The position numbers were made by a program, and so were the translations under genes. A stretch of 64,000 nucleotides of DNA, taken from assembly GCF_042453785.1 (NCBI RefSeq), contig NC_091675.1:5592501-5656500 (forward strand), written 5' to 3'. Shown here piece by piece: positions 33,848-46,598 of this stretch. Source of the DNA: Malus domestica (taxonomy: Eukaryota; Streptophyta; Magnoliopsida; Rosales; Rosaceae). The stretch's first letter is position 1; every line of letters starts with the position of its first letter. The notes under the pieces are model-generated. The model did not search any database, was not told the origin of the DNA, and saw only the letters and a program-made list of their open reading frames with translations.

Positions 33848-34802
33848 CAGTGGCGAAGCCAGAAATCGTCAGGGGAAGGGGCGAAACTTAAAAGGGTAAA
33901 ATATCTCAAAAATGTAGACAACCAAATCGGAGTAGACAATATTAACGCCGTTCATAATTTATCAATACAAACCAAGGTTTTAAAAGACACTAAACACTAG
34001 CAGGGCGGCGGGCTGGAAGCTAGTCTAGGCTAAAGCGGATTTACGTAAATTTTGTTATGTATCATATAAATAAGTATATATTGCACTTAATAAATGTACT
34101 ATAATCTATAAATAAACATTGAACCATACTTATATTTTTTTTTTAAAAGGATAACAAAATGTTTACACGTTATTTGGGAGTTTTTTATTTATTAACAAAC
34201 AATATTATTTATCTTAAGGGGAAATTAGCTAAACTTCACATTGGGCTAGCCATAATAAAATGGTTTAGATTCGTTTTTGACGATAATCGAACCTAAGACC
34301 TGCTATTTGGGAGTTTTAGGTAAATATTTTTATATGGAATACAATTGAGAAAGAGGAAGATGGTGGAATAGAGAAAATGATGAGGAAATTAAAATGTTAA
34401 AAAAAAAGATAATACAAACAAAAAGTCAGCAAAATAGAATATGGTGGAGTTAAAACCGAAATGTGGCGGGCCCAAATTAAAAAGGAGAAGAGGGGATACA
34501 GTGATGACTGGTCCCCGTTTAAATAATTATTTTTTCTTTAACTCAATAACAGAACAACGTCGTCCCACTAAAGGAAGGATTTTTTAATTTTTTTCAAGCA
34601 GGACCAAAACGCCTTCGCTTTCTGGCCTGGTTTTTAAAAAAAAAATTAGAACCCTGCGCACAGCAGCAAGGAAAACCCAGAAACATACAGCATTTCATCA
34701 TTTCCGGCGGGACCAGAGGGGCGAAACCATCCCTCCAAGGCTAGATTTCCGACGAGGGGAGGGGCGGACACCCCTCCTTGCGCCTCTGTAGCTTCGCCCT
34801 TG
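33848..34802. mobile_element. hAT-type non-autonomous element E
   Basis: A 955-bp element flanked by an exact 8-bp duplication, CATAGATA, at 33840-33847 and 34803-34810. The ends are inverted: CAGTGGCGAAGCCAGA, and CAAGGGCGAAGCTACAGA on the complement. An 8-bp duplication with CA..TG termini indicates hAT transposition. It lacks a transposase frame. A truncated copy of element D (CTAGCAGGGCGGCGGGC and following) is nested near 33975-34140. Confidence 0.88.
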
Positions 34803-34810
34803 CATAGATA

Positions 34811-36500
34811 CTCATACTGTTAAGCACATAGCTAGAAGATTTTCGAATACCCTGTTGAAAATCGCAATCAAAAGACAACAAGATCGGTTTAATTTGTCTT
34901 GGATTGCCTCCTTTTCTAGTAATGTCAAGAAACCTAAATAGTTAAGACCAAGTTAAGCATGCATGCATGTCACTTATATTTTAGACGGAGCACATTTCTT
35001 ACCGTTCAAATTTTAATTAACTTTGATGGTAAATCAACAGTACTAATTGGCCAAGTATTTTTATTACCATATTTGTAACTTTATTACCTTTTTAATTTAG
35101 GATTAGGAGACAGCAATGCGGTTAATATAGACTGAGGTCGCATGCATCCCTTTGTATTTCAAGTAGATAAGGAATGCACTTAAGTGTCTAAATATGGTTA
35201 AAGTGCTTGACTATCATGTTAACAATGGTGTGTTGAAAGAAATAAAAAAAATGGAAGATCTTAATTGATGATTCAACCTAATTTTTTCAAATTCAAAATA
35301 TTACATTAAATATATTTACTTATTTCAAATACATTGTATTTTGTAGTTCTATTATTTGCTAATCATTTAAGATTATTGTTGAAATTCTAAATATGAATGG
35401 GGGAATGTAAAACATTGTTGTTTTGAGTTGATATACATTTTCAATATCCTCACATGCCAAATGGTGCAATTTTCAGTATACTCACATGCCAAACGATACA
35501 AGTGATATTCTATACTAAATTTGTCTGAATTATTAGAGGAATTCGAACTTAAGTGCAAGAGAGCACATTGCTTTGACTAACAATTGACTATATATAATAC
35601 GAAGTTTGCAATTTAGTTGGTATTGCTTATTTTCCTCAATTTTAGAAATCTCTTGTACAATGTCATATACTCTAGCTTAAATTCAAGTTTATAATCGGGT
35701 TTATTGTCGGGTTAGAATGAAAGTTGGGCACTTGTTAAACTCTTGTTCAACTTCGGTTTAACCCCAAAAATAAATCAAAATTTATATCGATTAGATTGGA
35801 CTGAGCCTCCTAGATTTCTTGTAACAACATATTACAAGGCTAATTTTTAAATTCCAAAAGTAATTACAACGCTAGTGTTTTTACTTTCTGGATTAAGCAT
35901 GTCCAAGAAAATCCAAGGGGATTCGTATGGGGGTAAAAAAATTTAACGTAGAAGGGTGAAAAATGGTTTGAACAACGAAACAATTTACCATGCAAGGTGA
36001 AAATTGTGAATACAAGTAATGAATTTCTTGTTGCTATGGTTAGAAATCGGATCCCGAGTCTCTTCATTTAGAGAATGTATTAAATTACATTTTAAAAAAT
36101 CTAAACCACTTGAATGATCCATCAGGTCAAAGTAACCACGTCAGCCTAGAGGGTAAATTTGTAATATTCTCAAAATTGACGATAATAGCTTTGTGAATTA
36201 CAAATTGGAAAATTATATTACAAAACAAAAGCAAAGAGAATATTAACAAGTGAGCTTGACTATTTTTAGCTTTCATACTTTCTCTCAAGATGCAAGATGT
36301 TGAGAGCAAAATTCCACAAGATTTCTCGTCCTTTTTAGTGTATCCTTAAGGTTGGAACGTGTATTGTATTAAAGAGAAATAACACAATCAGATGAAAAAA
36401 AATAAGTCAAAATCGTGTTACTCATGGAACACAAGATGAGGGACTAGATGATTGATCAAGACCTGTTAACAGAGAAGAAAACAGAAAGGGAGATGAAAGA
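34811..36500. other. Intergenic DNA upstream of CYP707A
   Basis: No gene or clear transposon. The short open frames have no support. Confidence 0.4.
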
Positions 36501-36512
36501 AAAGCGGATTTG

Positions 36513-36734
36513 ACGTGGCTTACTTTAAGCCATCAGATTGTTTGGTTGGTTTAGATTTTTTGAAATGCAAGTAAATGCACAAGTTCTAAATGTAGAGACT
36601 TTGAATCCTTGGAAATTTGTGTACCTTATTTACCAAATACACCTGGCAACCAAATCTCCAATCGACACTTGTCCCTACATTTTGTCTGTCTCTACTCTCT
36701 TCTGCAACCCTGCAACCTTTTACCTCTATATAAA
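36513..36734 (+). promoter_or_regulatory. CYP707A promoter: ABRE-like site and TATA box
   Basis: ACGTGGC at 36513-36519 is an ABRE core. TATATAAA at 36727-36734 is a well-placed TATA box that would put transcription start near 36760 and give a 5' UTR of about 125 nt. CYP707A genes are known to be induced by ABA itself, so an ABRE here fits feedback control (inference). Confidence 0.55.
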
Positions 36735-36887
36735 CTGCTTCTTCTTCCTCTCTACCAGTGGCTCAAAATTAGCATAGCATACAACTCGTCTTTTTTACTA
36801 CAAAACCTCACCAACTAAATTAGCATTCTCACTAAGAAAGAGATTGAGAGAAAGCCATCGGGTTTATGGTTTAGCGTTTAGAGATCG

Positions 36888-39800
36888 ATGGATGCAATTT
36901 TGACCTACGTTTTGATCTTTCTCTTCACTCTTCTGTCATTTGTAATTTTCATGAAAAGGGACAAGAGAGGAGGACAAGTACCCCAGAAAAGGGCTCAGCT
37001 CCCTCCAGGTTCATTAGGTTGGCCTTATATAGGAGAGACCCTTCAGCTCTATTCTCAAAACCCAAACACTTTCTTTTCTTCCAAACAGAAAAGGTACGTA
37101 GGTCAAATTGCGCCCCCCCATTTCCTCGTCGATCAGGCTGTTTTTTTTTTTTTTTTTTTTTTTCCTGAACTTTGAACATTTCTACGCTCTATACTTTGTT
37201 CAGGTACGGAGAGATTTTTAAAACGCATATCCTGGGATGTCCAAGTGTCATGCTGGCAAGCCCCGAGGCCGCAAAGTTTGTATTGGTGACTCGAGCTCAC
37301 TTGTTCAAGCCCACGTATCCCAAAAGCAAAGAGAGTTTGATTGGTCCGTCAGCGCTGTTTTTTCACCAAGGAGATTACCATATGCGGATGAGGAAATTAG
37401 TTCAAGGATCTCTCTCACTTGACATTATTCGAAATTTGGTGCCTCATATTGAAGGCTTAGCTGTTTCTGCCACAGATTCCTGGGCCACTGGCCAAGTCAT
37501 CGACACCTTCCATCAAATGAAGATGGTGAGATTTTCCTACCCTAAAATCATTAATTTTGTTTTAAGCAATAGTATGAAAGAATTACGAAATATTAGTTAT
37601 TCTTCAATAGTCTCATACGAACCTCTGTAATCGTGAGAATATACAATTAAATAAAAAGATCTTTGACTTTGCCCTTTTTGTTAAAACAAATGGGTTATCT
37701 AAAAAGTACTGTTCATATTTCATATGATAAAGTTTCTTGTCTTTTCTCGTATGGTTTTTATTTGACTGACTTTTATTTTATTTTATTTATTGTGTCATCG
37801 TAGTTATCTTTCGAGGTTGGTATACTTGCAATTTTTGGCAATTTGGAGGCACATTACAAAGAAGAGCTCAAAAAGAATTACACCATTGTGGACAAAGGCT
37901 ACAATTCATTCCCCACAAACATTCCCGGCACACCATACAAAAAGGCTTTATTGGTATTTTTTTTCATTCATGTACTTTTTTTTTTGGGGGTCAAATTTTC
38001 ATGTAATTATTGATGAAATCTAAAAATGTTTTTGATAAACTAATTGTTTCGATTATTTGTAGGCAAGGAAGAGGCTAAGAATGATTTTGGGTGACATTAT
38101 ATGTGAGAGGAAGGAGAAGAGATTACTCGAAAAAGATCTATTGGGTTGCATGTTGAACTCAAAAGATGAAAAGGTTGAAGTCTTAACCGATGACCAAATT
38201 GCTGACAACATTTTGGGTGTGCTTTTTGCTGCTCAAGACACCACAGCTAGTGTAATGACCTGGATTGTCAAGTACCTCCACGATGACCCTAAAGTTCTAG
38301 AGGCTGTAAAGGTACTATATAAAGACACTTCAACAAATGATATATTCGTTCACGCATGCGAGCAATTTCTCATTGTTTTTATCATTGTGAAGTTCCACAA
38401 CTACCCATGCATATAAGCAATGTTTAATCTTTTAATTACTGTAAAACTCACACTTCATCAACAGTTAAAAATCAAGTACGATAAGCTTACAACTATGTAT
38501 ATATATGGACACCAAAATACAGCTATGACATATCATCGTGGTTCTTTCTAGAACAACTCACTTTCACACCATTTGTTGTCTCTTTATCTGTAAAATGATA
38601 TGACAATTTTGTTTATATTTAAGTATACTTGCCTAATTTGCAGGCTGAGCAGAAGATAATTCGTGAAGCAAATGAAGAAGGCCAGCAACCATTGAGCTGG
38701 GCACAGACTAGAAACATGCCAGTTAGTCACAAGGTATGAGATATATGCATGCACTGTCTCATACGATGCAATCATACAAGAAATGGAATTATATTTTTAC
38801 TTAATTTGTTGCTAACTGTAGGGAATTACGTGTCTTCTTTCTTTCTCAGGTTATTTTAGAAAGTTTGAGAATGGCAACTATTATATCTTTTGCCTTTAGA
38901 GAGGCTGTCGTTGATGTGGAATACAAAGGTATTTACAAGACTATAAATTAATAAACAATTTTCTATAAGTTACACATATGAGGTGGCATTTAAATTTTTC
39001 TTATGATTCTCGCACTCTTTTCTTCTTATCAACTTATGCACATTTTTTGGTTATTTTTTTCCATTGATTAACATTTAATTCATTATGTCTATTAATTCTA
39101 TACTATGTGACCATCATGTCTCTAATTTTTTAATGACATTCACAAGAGACATTTTGTCATACATAATTGTAACATCGTGTCCCCAAATTTTTAATGAAAT
39201 TGCTCCTATGAGATATATATCCAAGACGAAATAATTGGTCATGAACGAAAGTTAGTGAAGGATAGTGCTATTAACATATTTTTTTTTACCTCTCACATAT
39301 CTTTGTTAATCCATCAATCTTCTTCAATTTATTCGATTCGATGGTCGAAAATTAAAAGGATTGTGTGATAGATAAAATATGTATGCGTATAGCACCACCC
39401 TTAGTAGAACAGAAACAAAAACAAAAATTTAATTATTGATGACTACATACACACTTTCTACTTGTTTGGTCAAACATTTTCTCGTTTCTAGCATATGTGC
39501 ATTAAGTTGTCTAACTAGAAAATGAGATGTAGTTGTTATAATAAAAAATAAACCTAGAGATGTATGCATGATTGACGGTGGAATATGTCACAGGGTACTT
39601 GATTCCAAAAGGTTGGAAAGTGATGCCTTTGTTCAGGAACATTCATCATAATCCTGAATATTTTGCCGACCCTCAGAAATTCGATCTTTCTAGATTCGAG
39701 GTACGGGGACTACTGTTCCTTTTTTTCTGTTCTTGCTCATTCCATCCCTCTATATCTAAACTTATAAGATCTCAAGAATTTTAGAATTTATGAGTTATTG

Positions 39801-40225
39801 TAAAATTTAACTGTGAGATTTGCGTCAATAAATTATATATAAAAAGTTTAACAGATGAATCTGAACCACTTAAAAAACAAATATATATTATTGTACGTTG
39901 ATGTAAAGTAGGATAAGATATAACGTACTATAATTATTAACAACTAATGCATTTTGATGTTTTAATTAAACTGTGTTTGATGCTTAATTAGGTTGCACCA
40001 AAGCCAAATACATTTATGCCATTTGGAAGTGGAGTGCATGCCTGCCCCGGAAACGAGCTTGCAAAGCTGGAAATGCTGGTTATGATGCACCATTTGGTCA
40101 CCAAGTTGAAGTGGGAAGTAGTGGGATCCCAAAGTGAGATTCAATATAGCCCCTTCCCTGTGCCTCTGCATGGACTCCCAGCCAAATTTTGGAAACAATC
40201 TGCCGATGTAGTTGATTTCTCATAA
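36888..40225 (+). CDS. CYP707A: Abscisic acid 8'-hydroxylase, cytochrome P450 CYP707A family
   Basis: Eight exons: 36888-37093, 37204-37525, 37804-37953, 38063-38311, 38644-38733, 38850-38928, 39594-39700 and 39992-40225. All have GT-AG introns and consistent phases, giving 478 aa, the normal family length. An N-terminal hydrophobic anchor (residues 4-21) is followed by the proline-rich hinge LPPGSLGWPYIGETLQLYSQ. I-helix AAQDTT is at 282-287, the E-x-x-R pair at 343-346, and the haem loop FGSGVHACPG has Cys419 as iron ligand. CPGNELAKLEML after the cysteine is typical of CYP707A. The enzyme acts at the ER and hydroxylates ABA at C-8', the main inactivation step, so it controls dormancy, stomata and drought recovery. 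The subfamily number cannot be settled by eye. Confidence 0.93.
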
Positions 40226-42774
40226 CCCTCCCCAATTTAACTCATCCTCTTATTTTATGTTTCTTTGTGAACATCTCCAACCGTTAAGTTAAATTGTATG
40301 CGGACACAAAATTGCAAGAATTGAAGGAGAAAACCTTTAAGTAGTCAAATCCTCATGGATTTGAGGCACTAAGGGCAATGTCAAAATTGGCATCCCATAA
40401 GATTTGTTTTCAAATATTGTTTTAATATTTTTTTATGTTGGTCATGTTTTTCTTTTAAAATTAATAAAATAATATATTATATTTAGAGTGCAGTCACAAT
40501 TTATAGGGTGTCAAATTGCTACGTAGACCATTTCAAACGTAAATTTATCATTTTAGATTTGATATCACTTTTGAGATGCTCTAAGGCACATTTCAATTTT
40601 TTTACTCTATTTTCTCTTTTTTATGGGAGTGATCAGAAACTGAAGTGCTTCACTTTGTATTGAAAAAGCGTCTTATGGTTCTTGTGAATCTAATTCATTG
40701 AAATTTCATCCAGTAAACTGGAAAAATTATAAGTAATCTTCAAAATAATAGATAGGAATATCGCGAATAGAGCCATAGAGATTTTCTATGCAAGACATCA
40801 GTCATTTAACAAATGACATATCCTGTATTGATAACAGGTCACTATGTTGTGTATTAGGTTGTTGTTGACATGAGTATGGATACCATTGACGAGTTCGTTC
40901 TTTAAGAAACGGGCTTCTGATTCTTATATTATTATCAATCTTTGTTATTCAACAAGTGTACTAAATACTCTCGCATGTTCTAACTTTATCCGAAAATAGC
41001 TTCGTAGGTTCTCTGAGTTACAACACTACTAATTAACAAATGCTTAGTTGGAATAACAGAAACACTGAACCCTAAACTCACATCCAACAACAAAAATAAG
41101 GGAGAGATGAATCACATCCATTCTGCAATCATATGTAATTTGCTAATCAAGAGTGAATGTGACATAATTTGGTTGAGCTCAATATATATAGGATATATAT
41201 AGAGGTGTGATATCCACAAATCTATTTTTACTTTTGAGTTTGACACACCTTTTTAATTTTTGGCTTTCGGATTAAATGAAATGAAGGATATCAAAGAACA
41301 TAAATTACCAAGGAATGTGTAAGAAGTAAAAAATGATGTGTAGATATAGCACACCCCTATATATATATACACATCACATGCAACACGTACACTATAGGAG
41401 GAGGGATTGCTATTGGGTCGTTTTATTTAGAAAAAAGTCAAGGTTACCAATTTAAGAAATATAAAGTTTGAGTTCCCTTAATCGCTCATTCTGTTGCTAG
41501 CGACTCTATTACACGGGAATGAAATGTCTCCTTTGGTGGTTAGTGTGCTTTTTCACTGCCTTCTCTTGGGATTGTTCTTTTCTTTTCTTTTCTTTTTTCT
41601 TGCTGTGTTTACTGTTGATGTACTTTGGTTCTTGGTTGCTGCAGTTTGCTGCTACTTATTTTGTATAGTTGCTTCTCTTATCCAACAGAAAAAAATAATA
41701 GTAATTAATAATATTCTGATCATTCTAACCACAGCATACACCAAGGACTCAAAACTCATCCTCTTCTCATGTTGGTAACCACACATTTTTTGTTCCTTTC
41801 TACCTTTTCACCCTCTCCCTTTGGGTGAGCTTTTATCACATTATTAATACAAAGCTTATTCAGTATTTGAATTGATCCAGCACTGTTTTTTTTCTTTAGA
41901 TATCCGAGCGCTTCTCTTCACATCATCACCTTCTCTTCCTCTCTTCCACCATGGCCAGTGATTGAAACGAAATCTGAAAGCAATGAAGACGATAGGGTGG
42001 ACAATGACGTTTCACGCTTATTTTGGCCTTCGGCGTAAGTGAAAATAGTCCTTTAGTGATAATTAAATTAATTATAAAAATTAAGAAATTGATGAAACTG
42101 CTAGCAACTGTTAGCAATCTTAGCATTGTTAGGGTTAGTTGTTGAAACATAGTTATTAGCTATTTAACAGAGTCGTTAGTTGTTTAACAGTATGCTAAGT
42201 AATGAATTGCATAGTGAGTAGCCAATGTAATGAGTATATATATAATTGCAATTACGGCTCATAATGTGACTACTCTCAATCTATTCACAAAATTATGTTT
42301 TCCATATCTTGCATCTTTGTACAACCTTTAGAAATAATTCAAACTCAAAGTGATGTCTGGATACTGCTCCAATATAATTTGTTGAAGGGTTCAAGTCCTG
42401 CTCCAATATAATTTGTTGAAGGGTTCAAGTATGTCTATGAATATACAAGATTGACTTGAATCTTTCCAATGGATGGAGGTGACGAGTTTGTAAACAATAA
42501 ATTCAAACAATTTTTCTAGAAAAAAGGTATAATACATTAAAAAAAAAAAATCATGTCCTCACACCATGCAGAATGGACTTGCAAAACGAAAACATAGACT
42601 GTCAAATTACCACCCAAATTTTGGTTTCATGCTTGTGATGAATCTCTTCCAAATGAAGCCAACATCTGTAGTTTGAAAATCAAGAAAATTGTGAAATGAT
42701 TGGAGCGTTCAATATATCACAAGTATATGTGGAGTGAATGCTTTTACATTATTTACAGATAAAAGCCTTATTAA
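40226..42774. other. Intergenic region between convergent CYP707A and thioredoxin-like genes
   Basis: 3' UTR of CYP707A, then a probable MITE at about 40275-40585 (CATCTCCAACC ... TTTTGAGATGCTCTAAG ends). A 36-bp tandem duplication lies at about 42365-42430 (GCTCCAATATAATTTGTTGA twice). The stretch at 42130-42300 may be a worn solo LTR. No gene seen. Confidence 0.45.
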
Positions 42775-44288
42775 TTAACTAGCTCGAGTATCTTGAGATG
42801 CTGGACTCGTGTATTTACTAATGGCTGCAGTGATCCTCTCTTTGTCTCTAGTTGGAAATGCTTCCAAGAGGATCCCGTCTTTATAGAAGTGGAAGAGCGG
42901 CACCGTCTGCATATCGTTTCATAAAAAAATAAAGCTAAGAGGATAATAGATTGATAATAAGCCTTATATAAATAAAAATTTAGTGTATGCCGATTGTATA
43001 AGAGTGACAATATCAATGGTTGTAAGAATGACATTTGTAACCAGATTAAGGAGAGAGTTGTTAGATTGGTTAGTGAGTTGTTATGACGGTTAGCTTGAGA
43101 TAAGTCAGTTAGATTTTTTGTTAAGGAGATTGTGTAGCAACTTTTGCATAAATATTGTAATGCTCATAGCAATTTATTCTCTCTCTACCATTCTTCATTA
43201 TCTCTCTAGTTTTTCATCTTCTTCTCTGTTCTTTTGCAAATGTATCAGTGAATCTATATATGTTGATAGATCTGTTTAATTAGTGCCAATTCAGTTCAAA
43301 TTTTTATTAAAAGTTTGTAAACATTTCTATTTTTGTATATTTCCCTAGTAGTTAACTCGATGAGCATGTTGCAATTCAAGTGCCATGATTCAGCTTAACA
43401 TAAATGCGTATAACAAGTTTGTGAGCACTCAATCAAACTAACATAAGACTAGTGTGCAATGTTTCCTTTGAAATCAATCAATCGAGAGAAAGTTACCTTA
43501 ATTCTAAGTCGATCAGCAACCTCGGATTGTTCGTCGTACTCATCAATTACCTGCAGTAATTAGTAAAAATCCTTTACCAGAATTACATATTGAGCTAATA
43601 AAGCAAAGTTGAAATCACAATGACGTTTGCACGGTGAAATGATCCTATAAGGAATGAGGAATGTATTTGTTCGGGCAAAGATTTCTCCAAATTTTAACCC
43701 AAACAGTATTATCCTAACAATAAGACTCACATTATGCTTCAAGAAGATAACAGCAGCTTCTCCATCACCAGCTCCCTTACACAGCTTCGAAAACCCTTGC
43801 TCTATGTACTTGCAGCTCCCACACGAAATCCGATAAAAATCTACGACAACCAAAGCACCAGTTTCTTTGGCCGTTTCCAGAATTTTGCTGAACTCCGCGT
43901 CGGTACTAAACTCTCTAACACATTCAACGGGACACACATCGTCGTCGTCTTCCTCGGCCAATTCTCCTAGGTTTCCAGACGCCACTCGGACCTCTACGTG
44001 ACCGAATGCGTGGCGGTATCCCGAAGCTTCCAATCCTTTTATGATGTTTGATGGAAAATTTGCTTTCACGAGACAAAATTTAACTTGGAAGGGACTTGTT
44101 GAACCATGTTTTGTGTTTGGATTTGTGGCAAAGTTGAAAGAGGCTGTGGCCTTGCTGCCGTATAGAATGGTCTGCCTTTGCATTAGAACAAACGGTAAAA
44201 TTGAAGAGTGGGGTTTTGGGGGAGATAAGTTCTTGGCGGTTGATATGCTCTCAATTGCCATATCTGAATTCTGAATTATTCTACCCAT
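42775..44288 (-). CDS. Chloroplast thioredoxin-like protein with CGSC active site
   Basis: Three exons read on the minus strand: 44288-43731, 43550-43497 and 42906-42775, giving 247 aa, stop TAA at 42777-42775. A second in-frame ATG (44261) would give 238 aa; I cannot decide between them. The Ser/Thr/Lys-rich N-terminus fits a chloroplast transit peptide. The thioredoxin core has VVVDFYRISCGSCKYIEQ (Cys156, Cys159), a short middle exon VIDEYDEQSEVADRLRIK, then TVPLFHFYKDG with the cis-proline and a final helix. The CGSC motif in place of canonical WCGPC places it with plant thioredoxin-like proteins such as Arabidopsis At1g07700. Its role would be redox exchange in the stroma; the targets are unknown. 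Confidence 0.88.
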
Positions 44289-45108
44289 TGAAAAGGTGAC
44301 ACGACATCACCAACCAGATCGGATTTGCCTTCCTAACGGCAACTTTTTGGCCCGGTTATGTTTTTCTTGAATTGGCTTTTGAGTACAAGTAAAAAAATAG
44401 TCTGATCTATATAAATTTTTTATTTCTATCCGATGTCTAGACTGTAATTCTATAAAGTTTATCAGACTATTTTTTAAGCAAAGATATCAGGGTAGTCAAA
44501 TGTAGCCCCTCTAAGCCTTTTTTTGAGGCTCATGTCATCTCCAACCAAAATGGCTACGTTTAACCTCCGTCTAGATTATAACCCTGCAATAAATTATTTT
44601 TTAGTAAACAGTACCGGACCATATCTATATACAATCTTCAACCGAAGGGGGCTATTTTTTAGCCCCTCAATAATTTATTAATTTAAGTTTATTCTTTAAT
44701 TTTATCGGTTAATTGAATTAAACCATCATAATAAAATATGGTGTCCAGACATCTTTTCAGGCCCACTTGTCCTAAATGTTGTTTTAAGTTTTATGTTATT
44801 AAATATTTAATTTTACTTACATGTTAACAACTTATACATAAAAATAAGATAAGATAGTATGGAAAGGTGAAAACGATGTGAAAATAGTGTAGAAATAGCT
44901 TAGGTATTTATAGGAAAAATTAGAATTTTTTAATATTCTTTTTTAAATTTCGTCTTTAAAAAAAATGAAGAGGTTACATGACGCCAGCTAGCAGCACAAC
45001 TAGGCCCAACTTTCAGGGCTAGCTGGCTGGCTATGTTTGCCCAGCCATGTGGCCATTTGGCTATATTTTGGTCAGGTGGGTCCTAAATTTTTTTAGCCCA
45101 ACCCTTCA
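44289..45108. other. Intergenic DNA, possible outer edge of a larger transposon
   Basis: GAGGCTCATGTCATCTCCAACC near 44525 is roughly mirrored by GGTTGGAAGTGGCCTC near 48110, which could be the ends of an older element into which the two elements at 45112-48049 inserted. Weakly supported. Confidence 0.35.
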
Positions 45109-45111
45109 TTA

Positions 45112-46595
45112 GACCCACTCAAACCCTGGGCTAAAACCTATAATTCTCATCCCCCCCCCCCCCAAAAAAAAAAATTCAACCCAACCCATGGCCTAAACAA
45201 AACCTAAAACCTAAAACTCATCCCAGGGCCAAATACTGCAAATTAGAGTGGGCCCCACCGGGTGCAAGTGAAACACGGGTTGTGAAGCCCAGATGCCACA
45301 GCCAAGCGCCCAACAAGCCAGACGGAAGCCGAGGCGGACCCCAGCCACGTGGGCATGTCCCCTGGCTATCAGTGTGTGTTGGTAGCCCAACGACTACTTT
45401 TTTTAATCGAACGACTGGATTTAATTGGACCGTTGGTTAATCCAATGGTTCACGTTCAATTTTTTTTTAGTTTTATATTTATATATTTATTGAATCCAAT
45501 AGCTTAGATCGAATATAATCAAATCTAACGGTAAAAAAAAAGATCTAATGGTCCAAATTTAAATCCAACGGCTAAAATAATTTAAAAAAATAATTTAACT
45601 CAAAATTCACCCAAAAACTGTATAAATATATATGTATTTGTTCAAACATCCATACAAAACTCACTTTTTTCCTACAATTCTTCCAAATTTTCTTTCTAGC
45701 ATTTCTTCTCATTTTCAAAATTTTCAAGATGGCAAAATAGCATGTTAGAGGTCGTAATTAGACCTTTGACAAAGATATTGTTTTATGTTTGACATGGATT
45801 TCTAGTAGTGGTCATGATTGACAACTGCGTTCAAGGTGCTATCAAAATGCTCTTTCCTCATCCGAAACCGCCTCCGAAAATCATGAGCAGGAAATCTCGG
45901 ACGCTTCATGAAATAATCTTTCATCATTCGGTCATGACATTCTTCTCTATCACGTTGCACAAATGAACGCCCCGTGACATAACCACGATAGTTAGATTCG
46001 GCATGGTGCTCATATTGCATAAGTGAGTTTGCAAGTTCAGCTTCTGTGTCGATCATTTATGTATCCTCAATGTCAAGGCTTGTTTGGTATTGTGCCATCT
46101 GCATTGCCTTGCTACTCCTTCTTTTATCACCCATTGATGAGATATTGAGGATTTTTAGGAAACAAAAACACTTTCAAAGTTGAAAGATTGGTGAATATAG
46201 AGGATGATTGAAGGTTGTAAGATTGTGTGATCAATTGATATTTAACATGTGTTTATATAGAGGATGATTGATGAAAGTTGAAAGATTGGTGAAAGTTGAA
46301 AGTTTGGTGAAAGTTGAACGATTGGTGAAAGTTGAAAGTTTGGTGAGTTTCATGTGTCGATTTAGTGATTTTTCAATATTTATTGGATTTTAAATATTTT
46401 TAAATTAAAATGTTCATAAAATTAAATTACGATAGTCTACATAATTTAAAAAAAAAAAGTTAGTTTAAGAAAAAAATTAGCCTAAGTTCATTCTTTAATA
46501 ATCCCGGGCTAAAATTTTAGGTTATAAGGGTTGGAGTAGAAAAACTGTTTTTGGGCTGAATATTTTTAGATTTTAGGCCAGGGTTGGAGATGGTC
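45112..46595. mobile_element. Harbinger-like element H1, 1.48 kb, TTA target site
   Basis: Ends GACCCACTCAAACCCTGGGC and, on the complement, GACCATCTCCAACCCTGGCC are inverted. TTA flanks both sides (45109-45111 and 46596-46598), the three-base target of PIF/Harbinger elements. It holds only the start of a transposase-like frame (minus strand, 45802-46134), so it is internally deleted. Confidence 0.8.
45802..46134 (-). pseudogene. N-terminal fragment of a Harbinger-type transposase
   Basis: On the minus strand a frame starts MGDKRRSSKAMQMAQ and meets TAA at 46059-46057. The very next codon is ATG, opening 84 residues that include QRDREECHDRMMKDYF and FPAHDFRRRFRMRKEHF. These match the conserved leader of plant Harbinger transposases before the catalytic domain (family knowledge). 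The DDE domain is absent. An in-frame stop plus truncation means no active enzyme. Confidence 0.7.
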
Positions 46596-46598
46596 TTA

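Noticed and set aside
43058-43320. Possible solo LTR in intron 2 of the thioredoxin-like gene
   Set aside because: TGTTAG start and an LTR-like AATATTGTAATG phrase are present, but no second end or target duplication could be fixed.
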